Shown here: positions 26,160 through 35,523 of the stretch, in pieces
Position numbering within the stretch: the first letter of the stretch is position 1
How the letters are laid out: each line of letters opens with the position of its first letter
Assembly (NCBI RefSeq): GCF_007741495.1
Contig: NZ_CP036262.1
Span: 310,001 to 374,000, forward strand
Source: Roseimaritima multifibrata
GTDB taxonomy: Bacteria > Planctomycetota > Planctomycetia > Pirellulales > Pirellulaceae
Direction: 5' to 3'
DNA: 64,000 nucleotides
Notes under the pieces: generated by a model
Database searches by the model: none
What the model was told of the DNA's origin: nothing
The model's input: the letters and a program-made list of their open reading frames with translations, nothing else
Translations under genes and position numbers: made by a program

Positions 26160-27581
26160 ATGAGCCTTACCAATCGCGTTAGTGTTTTCTTTCTGGCCGC
26201 GCTGGGCATTATCTTGGTCGTGTATTCGTTGGTGTTCTACACCGTGACACGCAAGCACATCGATTCACAGTTTGCCGGTGAATTGCGTGATGTGCTCGGT
26301 TCCCTGGTTGCGGCCGCGGAAGTCGAAGAGACTGAGGTGAAGTGGCAACCGCTGGAACATTCGATCGACTTTGGCGTTCATGACGAATTTGGTGAGATCC
26401 AGTGGGCCGTATTTGGCGATGACCATCGAATTGTCGAGCAATCTCGGTCGGCCGGTAACGACTTGTTTTCTCTCGCGGCGACTCGGGCGTACCTTAGGAT
26501 CGCCAACACGACCAATACGGTGACGACCAGCAACGAAGGCGATTTGGTGTTGATGGGCGAACGAGTGGCGGCGCCTCGTCCGGTTCGCCTGCAACGTGAA
26601 TTGGACGAATTCGACCAGCTTACGATCGTGGTTGGGCGTTCCACCGTTCCCCGCGATGCGATCCTATTTCGGCTTACCTCATTGGTGATGCTTCTTCCGC
26701 TGCTGGCATGGTCGATCGCGGCGATGCTGGGACGCTGGGTGGTTTCCAGGGCGCTTCGCCCGGTTGCCGCAATGGCCGACCAAGCCCAAGCGATCACCGG
26801 GAAGGATTTTCAATCAAGGCTGACGCATAGTGATGCTGGCGACGAACTGACGGAGCTTGGGACGGCGTTCAATCGCTTGCTCGATCGACAGCAGTCGGCG
26901 TTCGAACAGCAGAGTCGGTTTACAGGCGATGCTGCTCACGAATTGCGGACGCCGATCACGGTATTGCTGGGCCAGATCGACGTGACATTGCGTCGCCCAC
27001 GAAGCGAACACGAGTACCGAGCGAATTTGCAGTTATTGCGTAATCAAACTCAGTCGCTGCAAGAAATCGTCGAATCGTTATTGTTTCTTGCTCGCAGCAA
27101 CGCCGATTCCGCTTCGCCGTCGCTACGAAATATCGCCCTGAAATCATGGCTGGAAAATCAAGCGGACACCTGGTCAGCCCACTCGCGATTCTCCGATCTG
27201 CAGCTTGAAAGTCGGCTTGAGGAATCCACATTGGTTCGTGCGACACCGGCGCTGCTGGGGCGAGTTGTCGACAATTTGGTATTCAACGCAATGAAATACG
27301 GCGAAGCGGGAACTCCCGTGGTCGTCCGCTCGTTTGAAAAAGATAGCCAAGCGGTCATTGAGGTGGGCGATTCAGGGCCAGGCATCGCCGAGCAAGACTT
27401 GCCATTACTCTTCGATCCATTTTTTCGGTCCAGCGAAGCTCGCCGTCGAGGAATCGCTGGCACCGGCCTGGGACTGGCAATCGCCAGCCGAATCACTGAA
27501 ACGCTCGGTGGCAGCTTGGAATGTGCGAGCACTCTAGGCCAGGGCAGTTGCTTTACGCTCTGTTTGCCGGTCGCAAATTAG
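26160..27581 (+). CDS. Sensor histidine kinase
   Basis: 473 residues. Two membrane helices (about 8-28 and 170-190) bracket a periplasmic sensor of about 140 residues. HAMP follows (about 190-245: RALRPVAAMADQAQAI). HisKA has DAAHELRTPITVLLGQ with His260, and HATPase has NLVFNAMKYGE, DSGPGIAEQDLP and GTGLGLAIA. It is a classical EnvZ-like kinase paired with the regulator two bases upstream. The periplasmic sensor shows no recognised domain. Its neighbourhood with a PepSY protein suggests a role in envelope or metal stress, as in other PepSY-linked two-component systems, but this is inference. Confidence 0.93.
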   Translation: MSLTNRVSVFFLAALGIILVVYSLVFYTVTRKHIDSQFAGELRDVLGSLVAAAEVEETEVKWQPLEHSIDFGVHDEFGEIQWAVFGDDHRIVEQSRSAGNDLFSLAATRAYLRIANTTNTVTTSNEGDLVLMGERVAAPRPVRLQRELDEFDQLTIVVGRSTVPRDAILFRLTSLVMLLPLLAWSIAAMLGRWVVSRALRPVAAMADQAQAITGKDFQSRLTHSDAGDELTELGTAFNRLLDRQQSAFEQQSRFTGDAAHELRTPITVLLGQIDVTLRRPRSEHEYRANLQLLRNQTQSLQEIVESLLFLARSNADSASPSLRNIALKSWLENQADTWSAHSRFSDLQLESRLEESTLVRATPALLGRVVDNLVFNAMKYGEAGTPVVVRSFEKDSQAVIEVGDSGPGIAEQDLPLLFDPFFRSSEARRRGIAGTGLGLAIASRITETLGGSLECASTLGQGSCFTLCLPVAN

Positions 27582-27740
27582 CTAGCGTCCTAACCTTTTC
27601 TGCATGATGAACCCGATTTTATCTTCGCTTCAGGGTTCCCTTAACTGTCAAGGCGATACTTCTTTCAGACGCTGACACAGCGCCAGCATCGGCCGCGTTT
27701 ATGCGGTCCCGTAAACACACTCTCCTGAAAGAGGGCCACC

Positions 27741-27962
27741 ATGTTACGCTCGATCAAAGACGCGGTTTTACGTTACCTCACCGAGATGCCAGATCCTCGC
27801 GACGTTGATGCGATGTCGATGACGCTTCATCACTGCGTTCGCTTGGTTTACCCACAGCCGCAAAGTGAATCCATTTCATCAACGACACCCGCTGAGCAAC
27901 GGACAGCGAATATGAAGTGGAATTTAGATTCACCTCAGCCACGCTTCATCAAGCCCGCCTAG
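27741..27962 (+). CDS. Small hypothetical protein between kinase and PepSY gene
   Basis: 73 residues starting MLRSIKDAVLRYLTEMPDPR, with AAAGAGGG about 5 bases before the ATG. No signal peptide, membrane helix or known motif is seen; the N-terminus is helical and the C-terminus proline- and polar-rich. It sits 160 bases after the sensor kinase and 83 bases before the PepSY protein, on the same strand, so it may belong to the regulator's target unit. Confidence 0.55.
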   Translation: MLRSIKDAVLRYLTEMPDPRDVDAMSMTLHHCVRLVYPQPQSESISSTTPAEQRTANMKWNLDSPQPRFIKPA

Positions 27963-28045
27963 TATTCATTTAGGTGTCCTGAAGCACACAAGTCGTTTGT
28001 GTGTGCAGAGCATCGACAAATGAATCCTTTTAATGGAGCCCGAAC

Positions 28046-28522
28046 ATGAATGCATCACTACTTTACTCGCTCGCCGCTGTGGCAATGATTCCCGTCGGCG
28101 CAATCTCTGCAGTCAGTGCGGTCGGCGAATCCCCCAACCGTCAAGTACTTTCGATGGTTGAAATCGTGCAGGGTTTGGAGAAAGAGGGTTATGGACCGTT
28201 CGCCGAGTTGTCGAGGGACGACGGCAGATGGGAAGTCGAGGCTCGCAAAGGAAACGAATCGTTGGAACTGACCGTTGACCCTCTCACTGGCAAGGTGCTT
28301 TCGCAGCACCGTGACGATCCGGAGCAAGCACCACCCGCCGAGTCGATGGCGTTGTCAAAATTGCTCCAGTCCGTTTTGGATCATGGCAGCTACAGGAACT
28401 TTGAGGAAGTCTCGTTTGAGCGGCGTTACTGGGAAATTGAAATTTACAAAGACGGACAAAAACGCGAATTGCACGTTGACCCCATAACCGCCAAAGTCAT
28501 CGCCGATCGAATCGACGATTGA
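28046..28522 (+). CDS. Secreted protein with two PepSY domains
   Basis: 158 residues with a signal peptide (hydrophobic YSLAAVAMIPVGAISAVSA). Two PepSY-like repeats follow, about 36-93 and 101-156, each ending in a VDP(L/I)T-K(V)(L/I) motif (TVDPLTGKVL and HVDPITAKVI) after a W-E-(V/I)-E strand. PepSY domains are small alpha/beta modules found as inhibitors or in metal and stress proteins. GGAG lies 8 bases before the ATG. It follows an OmpR/EnvZ-type system, a recurrent arrangement in which the PepSY protein is an effector or modulator of the system. Confidence 0.85.
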   Translation: MNASLLYSLAAVAMIPVGAISAVSAVGESPNRQVLSMVEIVQGLEKEGYGPFAELSRDDGRWEVEARKGNESLELTVDPLTGKVLSQHRDDPEQAPPAESMALSKLLQSVLDHGSYRNFEEVSFERRYWEIEIYKDGQKRELHVDPITAKVIADRIDD

Positions 28523-28935
28523 TCGTATCGTGAGTAAAACCCTCGCGGCGGTGCCGGCTGTGGCAACATTCATCTTCAGTCTGGGGGATCGCAGTAGGCT
28601 CCTCGATAAGGATCCGTTCAGTCGCCCCCTGCTCTTCCGGGTGCTGGAAATCGGAATCCAGTGGTTGCCGATTTCAGCCTGGCGAATCGTACGTCCGGCG
28701 ATCGAGGAATCGAATCGCGCTCGGCATCGTCGCGTCAGCCGAAGTTAGAAGCCTACAAGGTGAATGAGGCAATTGGCTGACTCAAGCGTTAGCGTAGAAG
28801 AGCGAGCGTCTGTAACAACGTTCGCCAGGGCGTGGAGATTTTTCCGCTGACTGGCGACGGCAGCTTCGGTCGTCAAATCCTCTCTGTGGCTACGCCGGCT
28901 AGAGCTTGGGATCGACCGGCACGGCACTTCCGGGC
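28523..28935. other. Intergenic region containing decayed KptA C-terminus
   Basis: About 410 bases. On the leftward strand just after the KptA fragment another frame reads PGSAVPVDPKL then stop, resembling the VPVDLGL segment that normally follows. No YHGT-type catalytic segment is found in the rest. A 72-codon GTG frame on the plus strand (28530-28748) has no binding site and is not called. Confidence 0.4.
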
Positions 28936-29178
28936 TTAAAGAGTGCGGGCTCGGATGCGAGTCCCATCGTCGCTCAAGGCGAATAGAGGTGGGTCTTGCC
29001 GGGTCAGTACCTGTTGGATCAGGTCCGCCGTGATCGTTTTGCCCGATGCATTGGCTTTTTCGACCAATTCGTCGATGGGAAGATACCCCTCTTCGTCCAG
29101 TTTTAAACCGATCGAATGGGGTTCGTGTCGCAATATATAAGTCAGGTATTTGCTGATTCGGCGGAGTCGTTTGTTCAT
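28936..29178 (-). pseudogene. kptA: Truncated RNA 2'-phosphotransferase (KptA/Tpt1), N-terminal domain only
   Basis: 80 residues matching the N-terminal winged-helix part of KptA/Tpt1: RISKYLTYILRHEPHSIGLK, LDEEGYLPIDELVEKA, FALSDDGTRIRA. The full enzyme, about 180 residues, transfers an internal RNA 2'-phosphate to NAD. Here the frame ends at RARTL and the whole C-terminal NAD-binding catalytic half is missing. Another frame just downstream briefly resembles the expected VPVDLGL, pointing to a frameshift plus deletion. A genuine short protein is possible but would lack catalysis. Confidence 0.7.
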
Positions 29179-29433
29179 GTTGGGTAGTCTAGCGGAAACG
29201 ATGAGGACAGGAAACGACGGGTAGAACCGACGGTGAACCGTTCGGAGGGCGGCGATTTTGCCAATGATCGCCCTCCCCTTTCGTCGAAATCCCGCTCTCC
29301 GCCGAGCCGATCGTCGCTAGGGAGCAAGCCGCTAAATGGGACGGTCGATTCCGGACGCAGAGCTGACTGTTTTCGGTTTGCCGGCGCGAGGGTACATTTT
29401 ACGTTTTCCCGAAAGTGCTCACAGGAGTCAGAC

Positions 29434-30390
29434 GTGCCTCATTTCGATGTTTTTAATGGTGATGCGGATGGGATCTGTGCCCTCCATCAGCTTCGTCTCG
29501 CCCAGCCACGCGAAAGCACGTTAGTCACGGGGGTCAAACGCGACATCAATCTGCTGAAACGCGTCCATGGACAATCGGGCGACACGGCGACGGTGCTTGA
29601 CATTTCGCTGGATAAAAATCGTGACGATCTGATGCGTCTTCTTGGCGAAGGCGTCCGCGTCGAGTATTTCGACCACCATTTTGCTGGCGAACTGCCGGAA
29701 TCCCCGAACCTTACCGCACAGATTGATACCGCCGGAGACGTTTGCACGGGGCTGCTGGTCAATCGTTTCCTTGACGGTGCGTACCTTCCGTGGGCTGTGA
29801 CCGCCTTGTTTGGCGACAACCTGCACGATGCGGCTCGGTCCGCCGCGGCTCCGCTTGATTTGAGTGAATCGCAACTGGGGCAGCTTGAAACGCTCGGCAC
29901 GCTGTTGAACTACAACGGCTATGGAAGCACGATCGAGGACCTTTACTTTTCGCCGGATGATTTGTATCGCAAGATCCAACCCTACGCGGATCCGTTCGAA
30001 TTCATCACTTCGGACACGACCTTTCAAACACTGCGTGACGGGTACGAGAGCGACATGGCACGTGCGGGGTCGATCGATCCGGTTATGGAAACCGAGCGTT
30101 GCGCTGTCTTCTCGTTCCCAAATGAATCGTTCTCGCGTCGCGTTAGTGGTGTCTACAGCAACCAATTGGCCCGCGACAACCCGCACCGCGCCCACGCGTT
30201 AGCCAGTTTGCTGCCATCGGGCGAATTCTTGGTCAGCGTCCGTGCACCGTTGGAAACCAAATCGGGTGCCGACGACCTGTGCCGACAATTCCCAACCGGC
30301 GGCGGACGCAAGGCGGCTGCAGGAATCAATCAGTTGCCGGCGGATCAGTTCCAGCCGTTTCTTGACGCAATGCAAAAGCAATTCAATTGA
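29434..30390 (+). CDS. DHH-family phosphoesterase
   Basis: 318 residues from a GTG at 29434, with AGGAG 7 bases upstream; the frame is open from 29233 but that part lacks protein character. Motifs: FNGDADGICALHQL (DHH motif I), VLDISLDKN, EYFDHHFAGE (the DHH triad) and a C-terminal FPTGGGRKAAAGIN, which is DHHA1-like with Arg in place of the usual His of GGGH. DHH proteins hydrolyse phosphodiesters of small nucleotides or single-stranded nucleic acid. A coupled small gene follows, its start overlapping this stop (TGATG). Confidence 0.8.
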   Translation: MPHFDVFNGDADGICALHQLRLAQPRESTLVTGVKRDINLLKRVHGQSGDTATVLDISLDKNRDDLMRLLGEGVRVEYFDHHFAGELPESPNLTAQIDTAGDVCTGLLVNRFLDGAYLPWAVTALFGDNLHDAARSAAAPLDLSESQLGQLETLGTLLNYNGYGSTIEDLYFSPDDLYRKIQPYADPFEFITSDTTFQTLRDGYESDMARAGSIDPVMETERCAVFSFPNESFSRRVSGVYSNQLARDNPHRAHALASLLPSGEFLVSVRAPLETKSGADDLCRQFPTGGGRKAAAGINQLPADQFQPFLDAMQKQFN

Positions 30391-30764
30391 TGGGTATTAA
30401 AGACTCGCCCCACATCCTGGCGCTGGGGACGATGACGGTGTTTTACGTTCCGTCACACAAGCTAGACGACCCGCGGTTTTTCCACGGGACGCAGACGGCG
30501 CGCTCGGCGATCCACGAATTTTTGATGCATCGCTACCGTGCCTACACGCATTCGCCTACGCCGGTCAAAGGCTACTGGATCGACCAATCCGCCCAGATCA
30601 ATCACGACGTGATGGAGCGTTTCGAAGTCTCGTTTAACATCGAAAAAGAATTCAATCGCCTGATCGAATTCCTTGTCGATCTTTGCCTGCGATTAAGCGA
30701 AGACGCTATTTACGTCACCCGAGGTAACCGCAGCTATTTGGTGACAAAAGAAGCAAGCGAGTAG
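30390..30764 (+). CDS. Conserved hypothetical protein coupled to DHH gene
   Basis: 124 residues starting at ATG 30390, whose A is the last base of the preceding TGA (TGATG), so translation is probably coupled. It is soluble and has no known domain; visible segments are HILALGTMTVFYVPSHKLDD, SAIHEFLMHRYRAY and IEKEFNRLIEFLVDLCLRL, the last a good helix. The arrangement suggests an accessory partner of the DHH enzyme. A strong hairpin follows (30837-30861). Confidence 0.7.
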   Translation: MGIKDSPHILALGTMTVFYVPSHKLDDPRFFHGTQTARSAIHEFLMHRYRAYTHSPTPVKGYWIDQSAQINHDVMERFEVSFNIEKEFNRLIEFLVDLCLRLSEDAIYVTRGNRSYLVTKEASE

Positions 30765-30836
30765 CCTGAGCCCGTGTCGGGCGGGAGCGACGCTCCATTT
30801 CTTTGTCTTGAGGCGGAGCTGTTTGCGAGCAAGCGG

Positions 30837-30861
30837 AGGGGGGCGATTGCTTCGCCCCCCT
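30837..30861. terminator. GC-rich hairpin between convergent genes
   Basis: A perfect 10-bp stem (AGGGGGGCGA with TCGCCCCCCT) closes a 5-base loop and is followed by a short T-rich stretch (CTGTTTATT). It lies between the convergent DHH partner gene (ends 30764) and the small membrane protein gene (ends 30867), as expected for a shared terminator. Confidence 0.75.
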
Positions 30862-30866
30862 GCTGT

Positions 30867-31088
30867 TTATTCGGCAACCATCGGCACTTCGGCTTGGTCC
30901 ACGTCGGTGGGCGCCATCGCCTCGTCAAGAGACAAAACATAAGCAACCATCGCCAAAATCATCAGCGTAATAGCGGTCCAGAACCGCCAGTCGTGATGAA
31001 TCATCTTCTTTTTGCTGGCGGTGGAATGATCGGCATTGTGGTGCCCGTGACGATGGCTGTTCTGCTTATGATCTTTTTCTTGCGACAT
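30867..31088 (-). CDS. Small histidine-rich membrane protein
   Basis: 73 residues: a His/Lys-rich N-terminus (HKQNSHRHGHHNADHS), one membrane helix (AITLMILAMVAYVLSL) and an acidic tail (DEAMAPTDVDQAEVP). Its composition is consistent with a single-pass protein. The His-rich part could bind metal, but that is an inference. It terminates at the hairpin region shared with the DHH partner gene. The ribosome binding site is weak. Confidence 0.6.
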   Translation of the reverse strand: MSQEKDHKQNSHRHGHHNADHSTASKKKMIHHDWRFWTAITLMILAMVAYVLSLDEAMAPTDVDQAEVPMVAE

Positions 31089-31222
31089 CTGTGTGACAAT
31101 TATCGAAAAGAGTTATTTGCGGTTTCGCTCTCGCGGTCACCTTGGCGACTGTGCTACGGCGGGTTAATCATATCGCTCAAAGAGGTTCTGAACCACTCCT
31201 GGTGAACGCTCTCTCCGCAAGA

Positions 31223-31828
31223 TTAACCGGGCGCTGTTGCTGCGTTCGCGAATGCATGAAAACCGGTTAGTGCAAACTGCACGCCCATCGCCAGGACGAT
31301 CAATCCCATGAAGCGTGTCATGGTGTCCCGCAGGAATCCGCCCTGATTTTGGGAACCTGCGAAGCGGGCAGCCAGCAGCATCACTAACCAAGTGCAGAGG
31401 GTCGAAACGGCAATCGACACCAGGGCGGTGACCGGAAGTTTCAATTGTGTGTGTGCGGCCGAAAGGGTGATGACCCCGGTAATCGTGCCCGGACTTGCCG
31501 CAAACAGGATCAAGGGTGTCAGTGACCGAGGCGAATTAGAGGCGTCTGCATCGGGGTGACGATTGAGCATGGAGAATCCCATCCACGCCAGCACACCGCC
31601 CCCCGCGACCATGAAGGCATCCAGGGAAATGCCAAACATATGCAGCAACTGCGTTCCGACTAAAGCAGCGATCGAGAGGATCACAAGGATAGCCAGTGAT
31701 GCCTTGGTGGCGTCGGACACCTTTTCGCCAAGGGATCGTTCTGTTTCTGCCGCAGTAAACATCGCTGCACAGATCGCAGGGTTCATCAACGAAAGCACGG
31801 TTGCGATAGCTTGAATTTGCTCATTCAT
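31223..31828 (-). CDS. MarC family (UPF0056) membrane protein
   Basis: 201 residues with six hydrophobic segments. The MarC/UPF0056 pattern is visible in SLMNPAICAAMFTAA near the N-terminus, GGVLAWMGFSML, the loop PLILFAASPGTITGVITLSA (usual P-x(3)-GPG-like segment) and a final RFMGLIVLAMGVQFALTG. The family is of uncertain function; the old link to multiple antibiotic resistance is not supported. ATG 31828 is taken as the start, with AGGAA upstream. Stand-alone gene. Confidence 0.82.
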   Translation of the reverse strand: MNEQIQAIATVLSLMNPAICAAMFTAAETERSLGEKVSDATKASLAILVILSIAALVGTQLLHMFGISLDAFMVAGGGVLAWMGFSMLNRHPDADASNSPRSLTPLILFAASPGTITGVITLSAAHTQLKLPVTALVSIAVSTLCTWLVMLLAARFAGSQNQGGFLRDTMTRFMGLIVLAMGVQFALTGFHAFANAATAPG

Positions 31829-32032
31829 TTTCAGTAGTATTCCTGTTAAGCGTCTGACTGGTGCGTTTCGAAACCCCAGCGAACGTTACGTTACCACGCC
31901 GATACGTGCGGTCGCGAAGAACCAAAGGCGGATGGATGTTTCAAGGGTGCCGGTCAAGAGAGGCATTCGAATCACGCGATTTCTAGGGGCTAAGCGATTG
32001 CCGCGGCAGCCTCGGTCCGTCGACAACCAACG

Positions 32033-33388
32033 TTAGCCAACTTCGTTTACATCGCTGGAAGTAGGCACCCTTCTCAGCTGAATTTTCCGTCCGGTGACGC
32101 CGCGGTAGACGATCTCAATTGCCAACGAAACGACGATCATGCCCACCAAGATCCACAGATGGTTTCGAGTCGCCGGATTCTCGTCGACCTTAATACACAG
32201 CAAAATCATAGCAATCAGCGTACTGAGCGCCGCTAGCCCGGACAACCACGCGTAGCTGTTGGTCTGTCCAGCTAAATGCAAGTTGGCCACGTTGACAGCC
32301 AAGAACAACAATAGAAAACCGGCACTGCCCATCGTCGCGATCGCATCTAAGGGCACAAAGTTCGCGACGACCAATGCCAGAACCGCGGTGATCAGTGTTC
32401 CTTCCAAGTGTTGGCCTCGAAACGATCGCTTCAGTTCCGACGGCAGTTCACCCGTCTTCGCGATGATGTATGCCAATCTTCCAGTGCTGTAGAACGTGGC
32501 GTTGATCGCCGAACTGGTCGCCAGCAATGCGGCAATCGCAATGGCGATGTATCCGGTCCTTCCCAGCACGTCCTGTGCAGCGACGGAAAGTGCGGTGTCG
32601 CTGTCCTGGGCCACATCCGCGAAACTAAGGTGGCCGACAACCACTATCACAATCAGCATATATATCGCGATCACGATAAGGACGCCGCCTAGATAGGCGA
32701 TCGGCAGTGAGCGTTTGGGATTGGCCACATCCTTGGAGGCGTTGGCAATCAGTTCAAAGCCTTCGTAGTTCAAGAAAATTAGCATCGCTCCGGCGACTAA
32801 ACCCATCGGCGATACGTAGTGCTCCGTCCCCAGTCGACTCCATTCCATTGGAGTGGCCAGGCCGGCCACGATGAAGCCGGCCAGAAGCAAGATCTTAACG
32901 ATATTGAAAACATTTTCCGCTCGGACGACCAAGCTTCCCCCCAAGGCGTTGACGCCTACCAAGCCAACGATCACGCCGCTGATCAGCGTGTGAGTCCAGA
33001 AAGGTCGATCGGCCTCTGGGAAGAAGCAAGCTCCGTAACTGCCGAAGGCATAGGCATAAACGGCGACCAGCACGACGTAACTGAGCAGCAACAGGATGTT
33101 CGCTGCTCCGGTAAAGATGCCGTTGCCGAAAGCCCGGTTGAGGAAATCGACCGTACCGCCTACGCCGGGATACCTCAGCGTCAGTTTTAGATACGAGTAA
33201 CTGGTCAACAACGCCACGATCCCAGCGATCAAGAACGCGATCGGTGCGCCACCTTTGGTGACGGTGATCGTCAGTCCGGTGACCGCGAAAATTCCACCCC
33301 CCACCATTCCGCCGATGCCGATGGATAGCGTGGAAAAGGTACCGAGTTTGGGCTCGTTGCTAGACGGCACAGAGGTGGAATCCTTCAC
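32033..33388 (-). CDS. APC-family amino acid permease
   Basis: 451 residues with about 12 transmembrane helices. The opening TLSIGIGGMVGGGIFAVTGL is the canonical APC substrate-binding GxxxGGGIF segment of helix I, and LIFLNYEGFELIANASKDVA in helix VI region is typical of the amino acid-polyamine-organocation superfamily. It is predicted to carry an amino acid or related amine with protons or by exchange; the substrate cannot be told. GTG start at 33388 without a clear binding site. Stand-alone gene. Confidence 0.88.
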   Translation of the reverse strand: MKDSTSVPSSNEPKLGTFSTLSIGIGGMVGGGIFAVTGLTITVTKGGAPIAFLIAGIVALLTSYSYLKLTLRYPGVGGTVDFLNRAFGNGIFTGAANILLLLSYVVLVAVYAYAFGSYGACFFPEADRPFWTHTLISGVIVGLVGVNALGGSLVVRAENVFNIVKILLLAGFIVAGLATPMEWSRLGTEHYVSPMGLVAGAMLIFLNYEGFELIANASKDVANPKRSLPIAYLGGVLIVIAIYMLIVIVVVGHLSFADVAQDSDTALSVAAQDVLGRTGYIAIAIAALLATSSAINATFYSTGRLAYIIAKTGELPSELKRSFRGQHLEGTLITAVLALVVANFVPLDAIATMGSAGFLLLFLAVNVANLHLAGQTNSYAWLSGLAALSTLIAMILLCIKVDENPATRNHLWILVGMIVVSLAIEIVYRGVTGRKIQLRRVPTSSDVNEVG

Positions 33389-33621
33389 AAGATTGAATTA
33401 AGAAACGAGATTCAAGGATTCTACCAGCGGCTATAAAAACCGGGCACCCTTTGCTGGTAAGCATGCCAGTTTTATCAATTGGGTTACGAGGATATCGGTC
33501 GTGGAGAAGCTGTGGATTGACTTTAATGAGCGCTCAATGCCATCTGCGTTCTTGTCGTTTACAGATCAAATGTTCGGCAAAGCATGTTCAGGGCACTCGA
33601 AGTGTGTTTCGGTGACTTGGC

Positions 33622-35472
33622 CTACGCTTCGCTGGTTTTGGGACTGTGGTCAGGTTCGTAGATTCCGGGAATGGGCGAATCCAGCAGTACTACTCGGATC
33701 AAGTAGATGGCTACCGGTACGCCCAACACCAATCCCCACATGCCGAAGAAGTGTTCAGCGATCAACAAGATGGCAATCACCAGTACGGGATGCAGATGGC
33801 CGATTTTGCCAATGATCCGCGGTGACAAGATCATCCCTTCGATCAAGTGAATGATCGCGATGGCCCCGATCACCTGCACCGCCATTAACAGCGATCCGCC
33901 AGGTTGCAGAATGGCCATCCCACAAAGTGGAATGCCCGACAAAATCACTCCTGCCACAGGAATGAAACTGAACAGAAACACGACCAATGCAAGGATGAAT
34001 TTGTACTCGACGCCGATCAGCCACAGGGCCAACAGTGTCAGGCATGCGTTGATCACTGCAATGATCACTTGTCCCTGAAACGTTTTGCCGATCAGCTTGC
34101 CCAGTGCGATAACCCCCGGCGCAATTTCATCATAGATCGATCGCAACCGTGTGTTTCGAATGCTGGCCACGCCCGACTTCACGCCCTGCCATTCAAACAA
34201 CATGAAAATGGACAACAGCAGTGCGGTACCGATCTGGATCGGGATTCTTAATAAGTGGCTGAGTCCTTGATCGATTCGATTCACACCTGCTTCGAGTATC
34301 TTGGGGCCGTCTTCGGTTGCATGGTCGCGCACCCAGTCCGCTGTAGGGCTGGTGGCCCACCACTGCTGCCCCAGTTCTAGTTTTGTTGCCGATTCAAAAT
34401 CGAATCGCTGGTGCGCCGGTGACTCCTCGGCGGTCTGGTCGTGCTGGTCAACCGCTTGCAAGAAGGCTTGCTTCCCCTGCGGGTAGGCCGCTGCCAAAGT
34501 TTGAAAGTAGGTGTAGTCGATCGGTATGTTGTTGGAGTCGTCGGCAAATTGCGTTTCGTAGAACTGTTTGAATTGAGCTTGGTATGCAGGAGATTCGCGA
34601 AACTCTGCCCATTTCTGAGTCGACATCGCTTGTGCCCACTCGCTCCTGAGTTGCGCTAGCAGCACAGGATCGGCGTTGACGTCGGCCCAGATTCGCTGCC
34701 GGATTCGTTCGTCACGGTAAGATTCAGAATCGGTCGGCTGCGATGGGGGTGCTGGTTCATCCGTATTTTCTTCAGACGCTTGAGTCGCTTGCCAGCGCGA
34801 AACGTAGTAGTCGTGTTTTGCATCGAAAATATCTGGTGCTTTGAATTCCATGAACCATTTTTGAAACGGCACACTCGCCCCGGTCTCTTGGGACTGTAAG
34901 TGAAGCACTTGAGCCTTTTCGTAGTTGACTTCAAATTCGGCTTTGAGCCTTGAGTCAAGTTTAGGGAATTCTTGGTACAGCCCTACACCGCTGCGGCCAG
35001 CAGCGCGGAACTGGCGGAGTCCTTCCTGATAGCGTTGGTCAGCGGGGGTACCAAACTGGTGATCGAAATTCCATGTTCCGACCGTATTGGCCAACAGAGT
35101 GTTTTGCACCTGGACGGCACTGGTGTCTTTCATCTGTACGAGCAGGCTCTTCCCTTCGTGTATCAGCGGAGGCACAAAGAACCGCCCAAGTCCGTACAGC
35201 GACAAACACAGACACAAAAAAATGGCCAGCGTCAGCAGCAAATCAAGCCTGCGGTCATGAATGCGATGAGTCGCGAGGTGGCGGGTTATTAACCCCACCA
35301 TGCTGCGGACAACGAAGCAAAACAAAAACGTCAAAAATCCAATCAGAAAGAACTCTCGCAGCGTGTAGAGCAGCACCAGGAACACACCCCAGATCAGTGG
35401 CTTGTGCCACCAGTTCTGCTGAACAATTGATCGAGGTGACTGGGCGGTAAGATTCGATGGATCGCTGGACAT
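33622..35472 (-). CDS. AI-2E transporter family (UPF0118) protein with large insert
   Basis: 616 residues; the usual family length is about 350. The C-terminal third has the family pattern (PVAGVILSGIPLCGMAIL, MILSPRIIGKIGHLHPVLV, FFGMWGLVLGVPVAIYLI). The N-terminus has three membrane helices (about 25-95). Between them lies an unusual hydrophilic insert of about 250 residues (about 110-380), rich in Gln, Glu and Asp and partly helical. The family contains exporters or channels for signals or ions, not only AI-2. Its residue composition suggests the insert is extracytoplasmic; this is inference. Confidence 0.85.
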   Translation of the reverse strand: MSSDPSNLTAQSPRSIVQQNWWHKPLIWGVFLVLLYTLREFFLIGFLTFLFCFVVRSMVGLITRHLATHRIHDRRLDLLLTLAIFLCLCLSLYGLGRFFVPPLIHEGKSLLVQMKDTSAVQVQNTLLANTVGTWNFDHQFGTPADQRYQEGLRQFRAAGRSGVGLYQEFPKLDSRLKAEFEVNYEKAQVLHLQSQETGASVPFQKWFMEFKAPDIFDAKHDYYVSRWQATQASEENTDEPAPPSQPTDSESYRDERIRQRIWADVNADPVLLAQLRSEWAQAMSTQKWAEFRESPAYQAQFKQFYETQFADDSNNIPIDYTYFQTLAAAYPQGKQAFLQAVDQHDQTAEESPAHQRFDFESATKLELGQQWWATSPTADWVRDHATEDGPKILEAGVNRIDQGLSHLLRIPIQIGTALLLSIFMLFEWQGVKSGVASIRNTRLRSIYDEIAPGVIALGKLIGKTFQGQVIIAVINACLTLLALWLIGVEYKFILALVVFLFSFIPVAGVILSGIPLCGMAILQPGGSLLMAVQVIGAIAIIHLIEGMILSPRIIGKIGHLHPVLVIAILLIAEHFFGMWGLVLGVPVAIYLIRVVLLDSPIPGIYEPDHSPKTSEA

Positions 35473-35523
35473 AAAAAAATTGCGTAGGGAAGCATAGCCG
35501 TGTCAGAACAACAAATCGCAGAA

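Noticed and set aside
28530-28748. 72-codon plus-strand GTG frame after the PepSY gene
   Set aside because: No ribosome binding site, no motif, and it overlaps the KptA remnant region on the other strand.
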